A stretch of 64,000 bases of DNA from Jidongwangia harbinensis (lineage in GTDB: Bacteria; Actinomycetota; Actinomycetes; Mycobacteriales; Micromonosporaceae): positions 32,001 through 96,000 of the forward strand of contig NZ_JAIWNC010000014.1 of NCBI RefSeq assembly GCF_020216025.1, in the 5' to 3' direction. Below, in pieces: positions 49,937-58,748 of the stretch. A program made the position numbers and the translations under genes. The number at the start of each line of letters is the position of its first letter. The first letter of the stretch is position 1. The notes beneath the pieces are model-generated. The model was not told where the DNA came from and did no database searches. It saw nothing but the letters and a program-made list of their open reading frames with translations.

Positions 49937-51115
49937 ATGACGATTCTTCCGGTCATTCCGACGAACCCCGATACGCCCGACGCGGTCGGCACGCGACGTC
50001 GCTCCGCCATGCCGCCGCGCCACCTGGCCGACCTGGACCTGGCCGGCCGCCGCGCCGCCGTGACCGAGCTGGGCGAGCCCGCGTTCCGCGCCAAGCAGAT
50101 CTCCACCCACTACTTCGGGCGCCTGGTCCGCGACGTGGACGCGATGACCGACCTGCCCGCCGCGTCCCGCGCCCGCCTCGTCGACGATCTGCTGCCCACG
50201 CTGCTCACCCCGGTGCGCGAGATGGCCTGCGACGACGGCGCGACCCGCAAGACGCTGTGGAAGCTGCACGACGGCGCGATGGTGGAAAGCGTCCTGATGG
50301 GCTATCCCGACCGGATCACCGCCTGCGTCTCCAGCCAGGCCGGCTGCGGCATGGCGTGCCCGTTCTGCGCCACCGGCCAGGCCGGGCTGACCCGCAACCT
50401 GTCCGTGGCCGAGATCGTCGATCAGGTCGTGTATCTCGCCGGGGTTGCCGCGTCCGGCGCGGTGACCGGTTCCCCGCCGCGGCTGTCCCGGGTCGTCTTC
50501 ATGGGCATGGGTGAGCCGCTGGCCAACTACCCGCGGGTGCTCGCCGCGGTACGCCGGCTCACCGCTCCCGCCCCTGAGGGGCTCGGGCTCGCGCAGCGGC
50601 ACATCACGGTGTCCACCGTGGGTCTGGTGCCCGCAATGCGGCGGTTGATTGCGGAAGAGCTTCAGGTGACCCTTGCGCTGTCCCTGCACGCCCCCGATGA
50701 TGATCTGCGCGATGAGCTTGTGCCCGTCAATCAGCGTTGGAAGGTGGCTGAGGTGCTCGGAGCCGCGTTCGACTACGCGGCGCAGACCGGACGCCGGATC
50801 TCCATCGAATACGCCCTGATCAGGGACGTAAACGATCAACCTTGGCGCGCCGACCTGCTAGGTCGGCTGCTGCACGGCAAGCTGGCTCATGTGAACCTGA
50901 TCCCGCTGAACCCGACCCCGGGCAGCAAGTGGGACGCCAGCCCCAAGCCGGTGGAGCGGGAGTTCGTCGCTCGGCTGCGCGCAGCCGGGGTGGCGACCAC
51001 GGTCCGCGACACCCGGGGCCGGGAGATCGACGGTGCGTGCGGCCAGCTGGCCGCGAGTGAGCTGACGGAGGCGGGCGCAGGGGGCCCCGCCGCCGAGGCG
51101 GAGGTGGCACAGTGA
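49937..51115 (+). CDS. rlmN: 23S rRNA (adenine-2503-C2)-methyltransferase RlmN
   Basis: 392 aa. Radical SAM motif CGMACPFCATGQ (C-x3-C-x2-C), FMGMGEPLANY, HITVSTVGLVPAMRRL, LSLHAPDDDLRDELVPVN, NLIPLNPTPGSKWDASP and the C-terminal catalytic Cys in DGACGQLA. It methylates A2503 of 23S rRNA and A37 of some tRNAs. Follows cdsA after 44 bases. Confidence 0.96.
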   Translation: MTILPVIPTNPDTPDAVGTRRRSAMPPRHLADLDLAGRRAAVTELGEPAFRAKQISTHYFGRLVRDVDAMTDLPAASRARLVDDLLPTLLTPVREMACDDGATRKTLWKLHDGAMVESVLMGYPDRITACVSSQAGCGMACPFCATGQAGLTRNLSVAEIVDQVVYLAGVAASGAVTGSPPRLSRVVFMGMGEPLANYPRVLAAVRRLTAPAPEGLGLAQRHITVSTVGLVPAMRRLIAEELQVTLALSLHAPDDDLRDELVPVNQRWKVAEVLGAAFDYAAQTGRRISIEYALIRDVNDQPWRADLLGRLLHGKLAHVNLIPLNPTPGSKWDASPKPVEREFVARLRAAGVATTVRDTRGREIDGACGQLAASELTEAGAGGPAAEAEVAQ

Positions 51116-51152
51116 CTGGGGGCAGTTCCCAGCAAGCGGAGTGGGAGACGTT

Positions 51153-52214
51153 GTGACGAGTCAGGGGCAGCGTTTCCGGAGGCGCGCGCTACGGCGCGGC
51201 TACAAGGTCGACGAGGTCGACGCGTTCCTGGACCGGGTCGAGTCGACCCTCGCCGGCGAGCCGGTCGGTGCGCCGGTCGGCGCCCAGGAGGTGCACGACG
51301 TGGTCTTCCGCGTGCGTTTCGGCGGGTACGACGAGTGGCAGGTCGACCTGCACCTGGACCGCGTGGAGCGGCAACTGGCCGAGTTCGAGGACCGCGGCGG
51401 GCGTGCCCCCGACCCCCGCATGGCCGCCGAGCCGATGCGCGGCGGGATGCCGGTTGATCGTGGCATGCCGGCCGATCGTGGCATGCCGGCCGATCGGATG
51501 GGCCCGCCGATGGGCCGGTCCGCGCCCGCACCGCCCACCGAACGCCTGCCCGCACCGATGCGCGACGACCGGCAGCTTCCGCCGCCGATGCCGCAGCGAC
51601 AGCAACTGCCCGCCCCCGACCCGTATGGCGGACGCTACGAGGAGCCGTCGTACGGCGGCCAGCCGCAGCGCCCGGGCCCGGGCCCGGCCGGCTTCGACAC
51701 CGGCAGTTACGACGCCTTCGAACCCGGCCGGCACGGCAAGGCGGACATGACCGCGGAGATCCGGATGCCGGACCGCGAGCGGGACCGCGGGTACGGCGGC
51801 CCGGCACCGATGAGCGGCCCGCCGATGCCGGCGTCGCCGATGAGCGGGCCCCCGATGAACGGCCCGCCGATGGGTGGCCCCCCGATGGGCGGTCCGCCGA
51901 TGGGTGGCCCGCCGATGGGCGGCGGTCCGGGCATGGGCGGCGGTCCGGGCGGTGGCCCCAACGGCGAGCTGTACCGGGTGGACCAGCTGCGCCGGACGTT
52001 CCAGCCGCGGCGCTTCGGCAGCGGGTACGACCCGATGCAGGTGGACCGGCTGTTCGAGAGCATCCTGCAGGCCATGTCCGGCCGCGGCCCCATGCCGGTC
52101 CCCGAGAACGAGCTCGACACGCTGCAGTTCGGGCTGGTTCCGGGCGGCTACTTCGAGGCCGAGGTGGACGCGGCGCTCCGCGAGGTCAAGGACATCCTGC
52201 TGCGCCGTCGCTGA
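51153..52214 (+). CDS. DivIVA-domain repeat protein with Pro/Gly-Met linker
   Basis: 353 aa from GTG at 51153 (GGGAG five bases upstream); GTG at 51141 is an alternative. Two DivIVA N-terminal-like motifs open it (RGYKVDEVDAFLDRVESTL and GGYDEWQVDLHLDRVERQL) and two close it (GYDPMQVDRLFESILQAM and GGYFEAEVDAALREVKDILL). Between is a long disordered linker with GMPADR and PMGGP repeats. There is no coiled-coil filament domain, so it differs from true DivIVA/Wag31. It may bind curved membrane or other DivIVA proteins at poles or septa. Ends at a strong terminator. Confidence 0.8.
   Translation: MTSQGQRFRRRALRRGYKVDEVDAFLDRVESTLAGEPVGAPVGAQEVHDVVFRVRFGGYDEWQVDLHLDRVERQLAEFEDRGGRAPDPRMAAEPMRGGMPVDRGMPADRGMPADRMGPPMGRSAPAPPTERLPAPMRDDRQLPPPMPQRQQLPAPDPYGGRYEEPSYGGQPQRPGPGPAGFDTGSYDAFEPGRHGKADMTAEIRMPDRERDRGYGGPAPMSGPPMPASPMSGPPMNGPPMGGPPMGGPPMGGPPMGGGPGMGGGPGGGPNGELYRVDQLRRTFQPRRFGSGYDPMQVDRLFESILQAMSGRGPMPVPENELDTLQFGLVPGGYFEAEVDAALREVKDILLRRR
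51461..51496 (+). repeat. 18-nt tandem duplication in the DivIVA-repeat gene
   Basis: Two exact 18-base copies (51461-51478, 51479-51496), giving the GMPADR peptide twice. Confidence 0.85.
51852..51926 (+). repeat. Five 15-nt tandem units in the DivIVA-repeat gene
   Basis: CCGATG-initiated 15-base units start at 51852, 51867, 51882, 51897 and 51912 and encode five PMGGP-like pentapeptides. Confidence 0.85.
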
Positions 52215-52226
52215 CCCGCAACGCGA

Positions 52227-52251
52227 AAAGGCCCGCCACCGGCGGGCCTTT
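52227..52251. terminator. Strong bidirectional terminator
   Basis: AAAGGCCCGCC (52227-52237) pairs with 52241-52251 across a 3-nt loop, between two convergent genes. The A and T runs at the stem base serve both strands. Confidence 0.85.
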
Positions 52252-52265
52252 CTCGTGTCCGGACG

Positions 52266-52499
52266 TTACTGGTCGTTCGGCTTCAGCCCGTTGCGCCGCA
52301 GCACCGCGTCCACCGCCACCGTGGCGAGCAGGGCCAGCGCGGTGAGGACGAGGAACACGTTCTCGGTGTTGCCCTCGTGGTTACCCCACAGGTACAGCAG
52401 GATGACGACGGCCGAACCGATGGCGCCGATCCGGGCCCACTTGCGGTTGCCCGGCTTGAGCTGGTCGGGGGCGTAAACCGGCTGTTCTTCCGCGGCCAC
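52266..52499 (-). CDS. DUF2631 small membrane protein
   Basis: 77 aa from GTG at 52499, chosen because GGAGGAGG lies eight bases upstream. The polar head (AAEEQPVYAPDQLKPGNRKW) matches DUF2631 and is followed by two membrane helices (IGAIGSAVVILLYLWG and VFLVLTALALLATVAV). Widespread in actinobacteria near rlmN; function unknown. Confidence 0.85.
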   Translation of the reverse strand: MAAEEQPVYAPDQLKPGNRKWARIGAIGSAVVILLYLWGNHEGNTENVFLVLTALALLATVAVDAVLRRNGLKPNDQ

Positions 52500-52624
52500 T
52501 GTCGGTGCCTCCTCCACGAACGATCACGTCTGTCAACCAGTCTGACACGAGCCCGATGCGGCCATCTCACCAACCCGGCTGTAGTTTCGATGCCGTCAAG
52601 GCGAGCGGACAAAGGGAGTACGCG

Positions 52625-54184
52625 GTGCGGATCACGGGCACTGGGCACGCGAGCATGCGGATCGACACGGCCGCCGGCAGCATTCTGTGCGATCCGTGGG
52701 TCAACCCGGCGTACTTCGCGTCATGGTTCCCGTTCCCGGACAACTCGCTGCTGGACTGGGAGACGCTCGGCGACGTCGACTACCTGTACGTCTCGCACCT
52801 GCACCGGGACCACTTCGACGCCGCCCACCTCAAGCGGTTCGTCAGCAAGAAGGCCACGGTGCTGCTCCCCGAGTACCCGACCAGCCAGCTCGAGGACGAA
52901 CTGCGCGACCTCGGCTTCACCAGCTTCCTGAAGACGAAGTCGAACCAGGTGCACGAACTCGACGGCGGCCTCAAGGTGATGATCCAGGCGCTGATCAGCC
53001 CCACCGACGGCCCGATCGGCGACTCGTCGCTCTGGGTGGAACACGACGGCATCCGAGTGCTGAACCAGAACGACGCCCGCCCCACCGACCTGTCCACGTT
53101 CGCCGAACTGGGCCACGTGCACGCGCACATGCTGCAGTTCTCCGGCGCGATCTGGTACCCGATGGTCTACGAACTGCCGCAGGCGGCGAAGACCGCGTTC
53201 GGCAAGCAGAAGCGCGACCGGCAGTTCGACCGCACCTGGCGGTACATCGACGACCTCAAGGCGTCGCACGTCTTCCCGATCGCCGGCCCGCCGTGCTTCC
53301 TCGACGACGAGTTGTGGCAGTTCAACGACATCCACGGCGACGAGGGCAACATCTTCCCCGACCAGTCGGTGTTCATGACCGAGTACGCGAAGGTCGGCGG
53401 CACCAACGGCATCGTGCTCCTCCCCGGCAGCACGACGTCACTGACCTCGTCCGGCGAGGCGACCACCACCCACCCGACCGACGTCGACGAGTTCTTCGCC
53501 AACAAGAAGGCGCACCTCGAGGAGATGCGGGAGCGCAAGGCGCCGATCATCGCCGCCGAGAAGGCGTCCTGGCGGCACCCCGAGATCGACGTGCTGGGCG
53601 AGCTGAAGAAGCGCATCGAGCCGCTGCTGGAAGAGTCGATCTACCTGGCCAAGGGCGTGGGTGGCCCGGTCCGGTTCGACCTGGTCGGCTACGACGACGA
53701 CGCCGTCGAGTCAATCGTGGTGGACTTCCCCGGCAAGCAGGTCCGGCCGTACGCCGACGAGAAGGTCCGCTACCGGTTCCGCACCCAGCGGGAGCTGATC
53801 GAACACCTGATCCACATCGACGAGGGCGACTGGGTCAACTCGCTGTTCCTGTCCTGCCGCTTCTCCGCGGCCCGGATCGGGCAGTACAACGAGTTCGTGT
53901 ACGCGTTCTTCAAGTGCCTCTCCGAGGAACGCCTGCAGTACGCCGAGGGCTGGTACGACGAACACGAGCGCTCGGTGGACGCCGAGGACACGACGCTCGG
54001 CGACTGGACCGTCCAGCGGCGCTGCCCACATCTGAAGGCCGACCTGTCCCGCTTCGGCATCGTGGACGGCAACGTGCTGACGTGTCAGTTGCACGGGTGG
54101 AAGTTCGACCTGCCGTCCGGTCGGTGCCTGACGAGCGTGGGGCACTCCGTACGCGCCAGCCGCAACGTCGACAACCCGGCCTGA
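52625..54184 (+). CDS. Metallo-beta-lactamase fold protein fused to a Rieske [2Fe-2S] domain
   Basis: 519 aa from GTG at 52625 with GGGAG six bases upstream. N-terminal MBL fold: ITGTGHASMRIDT, DPWVNPAYF and the metal site SHLHRDHFD. The middle (about 230-400) has HPTDVDEFFANKKAHLEEMR and other unassigned sequence. The C-terminus has CPHLKADL and CQLHGWKFDLPSGRC, the C-x-H / C-x2-H ligands of a Rieske cluster. This resembles UlaG-like and CMP-sialate hydroxylase-like proteins, in which an electron-transfer Rieske centre serves a metal site. An oxidoreductase rather than lactamase role is inferred. Divergent from DUF2631. Confidence 0.85.
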   Translation: MRITGTGHASMRIDTAAGSILCDPWVNPAYFASWFPFPDNSLLDWETLGDVDYLYVSHLHRDHFDAAHLKRFVSKKATVLLPEYPTSQLEDELRDLGFTSFLKTKSNQVHELDGGLKVMIQALISPTDGPIGDSSLWVEHDGIRVLNQNDARPTDLSTFAELGHVHAHMLQFSGAIWYPMVYELPQAAKTAFGKQKRDRQFDRTWRYIDDLKASHVFPIAGPPCFLDDELWQFNDIHGDEGNIFPDQSVFMTEYAKVGGTNGIVLLPGSTTSLTSSGEATTTHPTDVDEFFANKKAHLEEMRERKAPIIAAEKASWRHPEIDVLGELKKRIEPLLEESIYLAKGVGGPVRFDLVGYDDDAVESIVVDFPGKQVRPYADEKVRYRFRTQRELIEHLIHIDEGDWVNSLFLSCRFSAARIGQYNEFVYAFFKCLSEERLQYAEGWYDEHERSVDAEDTTLGDWTVQRRCPHLKADLSRFGIVDGNVLTCQLHGWKFDLPSGRCLTSVGHSVRASRNVDNPA

Positions 54185-54205
54185 CGTCGCGCCGGGTGGC
54201 GCTCG

Positions 54206-55807
54206 TCACCGGCCCAGGTCACGGAGGATGCGTCGGGCGGCGTTGTGGCCGGCGGCGCCGATGACGCTGCCGGCCGGGTGGGCTCCGGCCGAGCCGGCGT
54301 ACAGCCCGTCCAGGCCGGTGGCGTAAGGCATCCGCTGGTCGAAGGCGACCGTGTTGTCCACGTGGTGGATGTGGCCGCCGGTGATGCCGAAGTGCCGTTC
54401 GATGCCGGGCGGGGTGAGCGGCATCGTGTCGGCCACCAGGCCGGACGTGCCGGGCGCGTAGCGGTCGCAGATCTCCAGGAGGCGGGTCACGTAGCCGGGC
54501 AGCTCGGCCTCCCAGGTGGTGCCGGCGAGCTGGTACGGCACCGACTGCACGAACAGCGCCGACGAGTGGTGGCCGGCCTCGTCCTGCAGGGACGGGTCGA
54601 CGGTGGTGTGCAGGTACCACTCGATGGTCGGCTCGGCGGGGAGCCGCCCGGCCTGCACGTCGGCCCACATCGCCCGCAGGGCTGCCATCGGGGAGTCCGA
54701 CTCGGCCAGGCCGGCCAGGCCCGCGGAGCCGGGCAGCAGGTGGATGGTCGAGCCGAACGGCGACGCGGCGTCGTCCGGGAGGCAGGCGAAACGGGGCAGC
54801 CCGGACAGCGCCAGGTTGATTTTCAGGGTGGTGCCGGGGCGCCGTACGGCGGCCATCCGCTCGGTGAGGGCGGCGGGCAGGGCGCCGTCGGGGACGAGGT
54901 CGATGAGCCGGTACGGGTCGCAGGCGCCGAGGACCACCCGCGCCTCGACGGTGCGGCCGTCGGCGAGCGCCACCCCGGACACGGCCTGCCGGGTGACCGT
55001 CACGGCGCTCACCGGGGTGCCGGTGAAGAGCTTGGCGCCGGCGGCCCGGGCCGCGTCGGCGAACGTGCGGGACACCGTGCCCATGCCGCCGGCCGCGATC
55101 ATCCAGGTGCCGTCGGCGCCGGGTAGCCGGCACATGTTGTGCACCAGGAAGTTGTGGCCGGTGCCGGGGTCGTCGGGGCCGGCGTTGAGTCCGGACAGGC
55201 CGTCGGTCACCGCGTACATGCTCATCAGCAGTTCGCTCTTGAAACCGAAGCGGCCCAGGTAGTCGGCGACCGAGCCGCGTACCAGATCGATGAAGGTGCT
55301 CTGCAGTTGCGGCCGGATGTGCCGGTCGGCGATCTCCTCCACCGGGCCGGGCTCGGCGAGCCAGGCCGGCGCGAGGTCGGCGCGCAGCGCGGCGATCTCG
55401 ACGGCCATCGCCTCGTCCGCGGCGATGTCGCGGGGGGAGAAGAAGCGTTCCATCTGCGCGCGGGTGGCCGCGCGGTCCGAGCCGAACAGCAGGTACGGCG
55501 AGCCGGGGTCGCCCGGTGTGGGCAGGAAGTAGTGCGGGTCGCGGCGCAGTACCGGGATGTCCAGGTCGAGCGTGCGCAGGAGTTCCGGCGGCATCAGGCC
55601 CAGCAGGTACGAGCCGGTCGACTGGCCGAGGCCGGGGACCTTGGCGAACGGCCGTTCGGTGCGGGTGGCGCCGCCCAGCACGTCGGCCGCTTCGAGCACC
55701 ACGACGTCCAGTCCGGCGCGGGCCAGCAGCACCGCCGAGACCAGCCCGTTGTGGCCGGCTCCGATGATCACCACGTCGGCCCGGCCGGGGAGCGTTCCAT
55801 CGGTCAT
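54206..55807 (-). CDS. FAD-dependent oxidoreductase, PYROXD2/phytoene-desaturase-like
   Basis: 533 aa from ATG at 55807. N-terminal FAD motif: VVIIGAGHNGLVSAVLLARA and VVVLEAADVLGGATRTE. Substrate domain contains GLSGLNAGPDDPGTGHNF and MIAAGGMGTVSRTFADAA; the C-terminal dinucleotide block is GLYAGSAGAHPAGSVIGAAG. This is the PYROXD2/CrtI-like amine oxidase branch. Substrate unknown. It lies 11 bases after the TetR gene in the same direction, so it is probably co-transcribed and controlled by that regulator. Confidence 0.88.
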   Translation of the reverse strand: MTDGTLPGRADVVIIGAGHNGLVSAVLLARAGLDVVVLEAADVLGGATRTERPFAKVPGLGQSTGSYLLGLMPPELLRTLDLDIPVLRRDPHYFLPTPGDPGSPYLLFGSDRAATRAQMERFFSPRDIAADEAMAVEIAALRADLAPAWLAEPGPVEEIADRHIRPQLQSTFIDLVRGSVADYLGRFGFKSELLMSMYAVTDGLSGLNAGPDDPGTGHNFLVHNMCRLPGADGTWMIAAGGMGTVSRTFADAARAAGAKLFTGTPVSAVTVTRQAVSGVALADGRTVEARVVLGACDPYRLIDLVPDGALPAALTERMAAVRRPGTTLKINLALSGLPRFACLPDDAASPFGSTIHLLPGSAGLAGLAESDSPMAALRAMWADVQAGRLPAEPTIEWYLHTTVDPSLQDEAGHHSSALFVQSVPYQLAGTTWEAELPGYVTRLLEICDRYAPGTSGLVADTMPLTPPGIERHFGITGGHIHHVDNTVAFDQRMPYATGLDGLYAGSAGAHPAGSVIGAAGHNAARRILRDLGR

Positions 55808-55818
55808 GGAGGCCGAGC

Positions 55819-56523
55819 CTAGCGCGCGAGTTGGCGCAGGGTTCCGTGTAGTTCGCGTTCGAACAGTGGCTCGATGTCGGTCATGGCCCACTGCAGATGC
55901 CCGAAGACCTCCATCGCCACCATCCCGTACAGGCGGGTCCAGGACGCGACGAACAGGTACACCACGGGCAGCGGGAAACGGTCGCCGAACGTGTCCAGGT
56001 ACGGCTGGAACGCCTGCCGCAGGTCCGGATCGAGGGACTCGGCGGCTTCGGGCAGGGGATGCTGGGCGAGATGTTCCTCCAGGACCGTGAAGAACGACTC
56101 GGCGAACCGGGCTCCGGCGTCATTGGCGGGGCTGCAGTCGGCGGCCATCGGGGTGACGCCGGGGATCGGGCTGCCGAACATCAGCGCGAACTCCGCCGGG
56201 TGCGCCAGCGACCAGCGGCGGAAGCCGCGGGCCAGGTGCGCCACCCGGGTGAGCGGCGGTGCGCCGGCGTGCGCGGCGGCCACCTCCTCGACGGAGATCC
56301 GCAGTTCTTCGAACAGGTCGGTGACGATGGCCCGGACCAGCGCGTCCAGGCTGTCGAAGTAGCGGTAGATCGCGGGCGCGGTCATGCCCATGTCGCGGGC
56401 GATGGCCCGCAGCGAGATGGCCGCCGGACCGCCGGTCACCAGAAGGCGACGGCCGGCCTGCTTGATCTCGGTGACGGTCGCCGTGCGCAGCCGGTCCCGG
56501 CGGCTGGGCGTGGTCGTCGTCAT
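55819..56523 (-). CDS. TetR family transcriptional regulator
   Basis: 234 aa from ATG at 56523 with GGAGA seven bases upstream; the longer open frame would start inside the operator. HTH: AISLRAIARDMGMTAPAIYR, YFDSLDALVRAIV. The C-terminal domain (LARGFRRWSLAHPAEFALMF onward) is the TetR_C_13-like ligand pocket. Placed between an oxidoreductase (same operon) and a divergent MMPL transporter, with an inverted repeat in the shared promoter. Confidence 0.93.
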   Translation of the reverse strand: MTTTTPSRRDRLRTATVTEIKQAGRRLLVTGGPAAISLRAIARDMGMTAPAIYRYFDSLDALVRAIVTDLFEELRISVEEVAAAHAGAPPLTRVAHLARGFRRWSLAHPAEFALMFGSPIPGVTPMAADCSPANDAGARFAESFFTVLEEHLAQHPLPEAAESLDPDLRQAFQPYLDTFGDRFPLPVVYLFVASWTRLYGMVAMEVFGHLQWAMTDIEPLFERELHGTLRQLAR

Positions 56524-56542
56524 AGTGGTCTCCGTTTGACGT

Positions 56543-56579
56543 GAGCGAACGCCGTTGTAAGAGTAAACGGTGTTCACTC
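56543..56579. promoter_or_regulatory. TetR operator (inverted repeat)
   Basis: GAGCGAACGCCGTT (56543-56556) and AACGGTGTTCACTC (56566-56579) are inverted 14-base arms with two mismatches and a 9-base spacer, between the TetR and MMPL starts. Confidence 0.75.
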
Positions 56580-56630
56580 GGATGAGCGCCGTTAGATCGC
56601 GACTGTAACGGCCCGCGGGGAGGCAGGACC

Positions 56631-58748
56631 ATGTTCGGTTGGTGGGGACGGACCGTCGTACGGGTGCGGTGGTGGGTGGTCGCGGCCGCCGCGGCCCTCG
56701 TCGTGGTCGGCGCCACCTGGGGCGCCGGCGTCTTCGGATCGCTGGCCGGCGGCGGGTACGACGACCCGGACAGCGAGTCCAACCGCGCCGCCCGGGCCAT
56801 CGCCGAACAGCTCGGCCAGCGCCCGCCGGACCTGCTGGTGCTCTGGTCCAGCGACACCGCGACGGTCCAGGACGCCGGGTTCCGCTCCGCGGTCACCGAG
56901 GCGGTCACCCGGATCCGGGCCCTGCCGCAGGTCGCCTCCGTCGCCAGCTACCTCGACCCGGCCTCGCCGCAGCTGGTGAGCGACGACCGGCGCGCGACGT
57001 ACGCGGTGGTGCAGCTCGCCGCCGCCGACGAGGACGGCAAGCTGGCCGCGTACGAGGAGATCGAACCGCGGCTCGGCGCGGCCGGCCTGACCACCACGGT
57101 CGGCGGCAGCGTCGGCTTCGGGGCGCAGGCCAACGCGCAGACCGAGAAGGACATCACCCGGGCCGAGATCTTCTCGCTGCCGGTGCTGTTCGTGCTGCTG
57201 GTACTGATCTTCCGCGGGCTGGTGGCGGCGCTGTCCCCGCTGGTCGTCGGCGGCATCGCGATCCTCGGCGCGCTGGTGGCGGTGCGTGCGCTCACCTACC
57301 TGACCGACATCTCGGTCTTTGCGATCAACGTGATCACGCTGCTCGGGCTGGGCATGGCGGTGGACTACTCGCTGTTCGTGGTCAGCCGGTTCCGCGAGGA
57401 GCTGGCGGGCGGGCGGGACGTGCCGGCCGCCATCCGGATCACCGTGGCCACCGCCGGCCGTACCGTCGTGGTCTCCGGTCTGACCATCGTGCTCGCGCTG
57501 GCCAGCCTGCTGATCTTCCCGCAGCCCTTCCTGGGCGGCATGGCCATCGGCGGCATGGCCGCCGTGCTGATCGCCATGCTGGCCGCGCTCACCGTGCTGC
57601 CCGCGGCGCTGTCGCTGCTCGGCCACCGGATCGACGCGCTGCGCATCCCGCTGCCGGCGTCGAAGCGCGAACCCGGCGCCGGCTGGGCCCGGCTCGCCCG
57701 CAGCGTGATGCGGCGCCCGGTGCTCTACCTGGTCGGCGTGCTCGCGGTGCTGGTGGTGTTCGCGCTGCCGTTCAGCCGGGTGCAGTTCGGCGGGTTCGAC
57801 GAGCGGGTGCTGCCCGCGGACACCCCGGCCCGGATCGTGGGCGAGGCGCTGCGCAACGACTTCCCCGGCGGTGGGATCACCCCGATCAACGTGTACGCAC
57901 CGGACGGCGACGCCGCGGCGCTGGCATCGCGGATCACCGGGCTGCCCGGAGTATCCGGCGCCGACGTCACCGCGCCCACCCTGGTCACCGTGACCACCTC
58001 GGCGGAACCCACGTCCGCCGAGGCCCGCGGTGTGGTGCGGGACATCCGCGCGCTCGATCCGGACGTGCTGGTCGGCGGCCGGGCCGCGATCGACCAGGAC
58101 CTGCTGGACAGCCTCGCCGACCGGCTGCCGTGGATGGCACTGATCATGGCGGCGGCCACCATGATCCTGCTGTTCCTGGCGTTCGGCTCGATCCTGCTGC
58201 CGATCAAGGCGGTGCTGATGAACCTGGTCTCCATCGGCGCCTCGTTCGGCGTGGTGATCTTCATCTTCCAGGACGGCCACTTCGAGGACCTGCTGCGCTT
58301 CGAGTCGACCGGATACATCGAACCCAGCAATCTGATCCTGGTGCTGGCCGTGCTGTTCGGCCTGGCCACCGACTACGAGGTGTTCCTGCTGTCCCGGGTG
58401 CGCGAGGAGTGGGACGCGGGCCGGGACAACACCGCGGCGGTCGCCACCGGCCTGCAGCGCACCGGCCGGATCATCACCGCGGCGGCGCTGCTGCTCATCG
58501 TCGTGGTGGGCGGCTTCGCCACCGGCGGCGTGACCGTCGTCAAGCTCATCGGCGTCGGCATGATCGTGGCGATCATCGTGGACGCGACGCTGGTCCGGGC
58601 ACTGCTGGTGCCGGCGACGATGCGGCTGCTGGGGCACTGGAACTGGTGGGCTCCGGGACCGCTGGCACGGTTCTACGCCCGGTACGGGATCTCCGAGGCG
58701 CCCGATCCGGCTCCGGCTCCTCCCCCTCGAGAGCCTGCACCCGCTTAG
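56631..58748 (+). CDS. MMPL/RND family transporter
   Basis: 705 aa, ATG with GGGGAGG seven bases upstream. RND architecture: helix 1 (WWVVAAAAALVVVGATWGAG), a periplasm-side domain, helices 2-6 with GLGMAVDYSLFVVSRFREEL, a second outside domain, and helices 8-12 with VLFGLATDYEVFLLSRVREEW. The repeated D-Y-x-x-F/L motifs sit in the proton relay region. It is the size of actinomycete drug or lipid exporters of the ActII-3/MmpL type. Divergent from TetR; likely induced by the ligand that the regulator binds. The 3' end overlaps the convergent yihY gene. Confidence 0.92.
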   Translation: MFGWWGRTVVRVRWWVVAAAAALVVVGATWGAGVFGSLAGGGYDDPDSESNRAARAIAEQLGQRPPDLLVLWSSDTATVQDAGFRSAVTEAVTRIRALPQVASVASYLDPASPQLVSDDRRATYAVVQLAAADEDGKLAAYEEIEPRLGAAGLTTTVGGSVGFGAQANAQTEKDITRAEIFSLPVLFVLLVLIFRGLVAALSPLVVGGIAILGALVAVRALTYLTDISVFAINVITLLGLGMAVDYSLFVVSRFREELAGGRDVPAAIRITVATAGRTVVVSGLTIVLALASLLIFPQPFLGGMAIGGMAAVLIAMLAALTVLPAALSLLGHRIDALRIPLPASKREPGAGWARLARSVMRRPVLYLVGVLAVLVVFALPFSRVQFGGFDERVLPADTPARIVGEALRNDFPGGGITPINVYAPDGDAAALASRITGLPGVSGADVTAPTLVTVTTSAEPTSAEARGVVRDIRALDPDVLVGGRAAIDQDLLDSLADRLPWMALIMAAATMILLFLAFGSILLPIKAVLMNLVSIGASFGVVIFIFQDGHFEDLLRFESTGYIEPSNLILVLAVLFGLATDYEVFLLSRVREEWDAGRDNTAAVATGLQRTGRIITAAALLLIVVVGGFATGGVTVVKLIGVGMIVAIIVDATLVRALLVPATMRLLGHWNWWAPGPLARFYARYGISEAPDPAPAPPPREPAPA

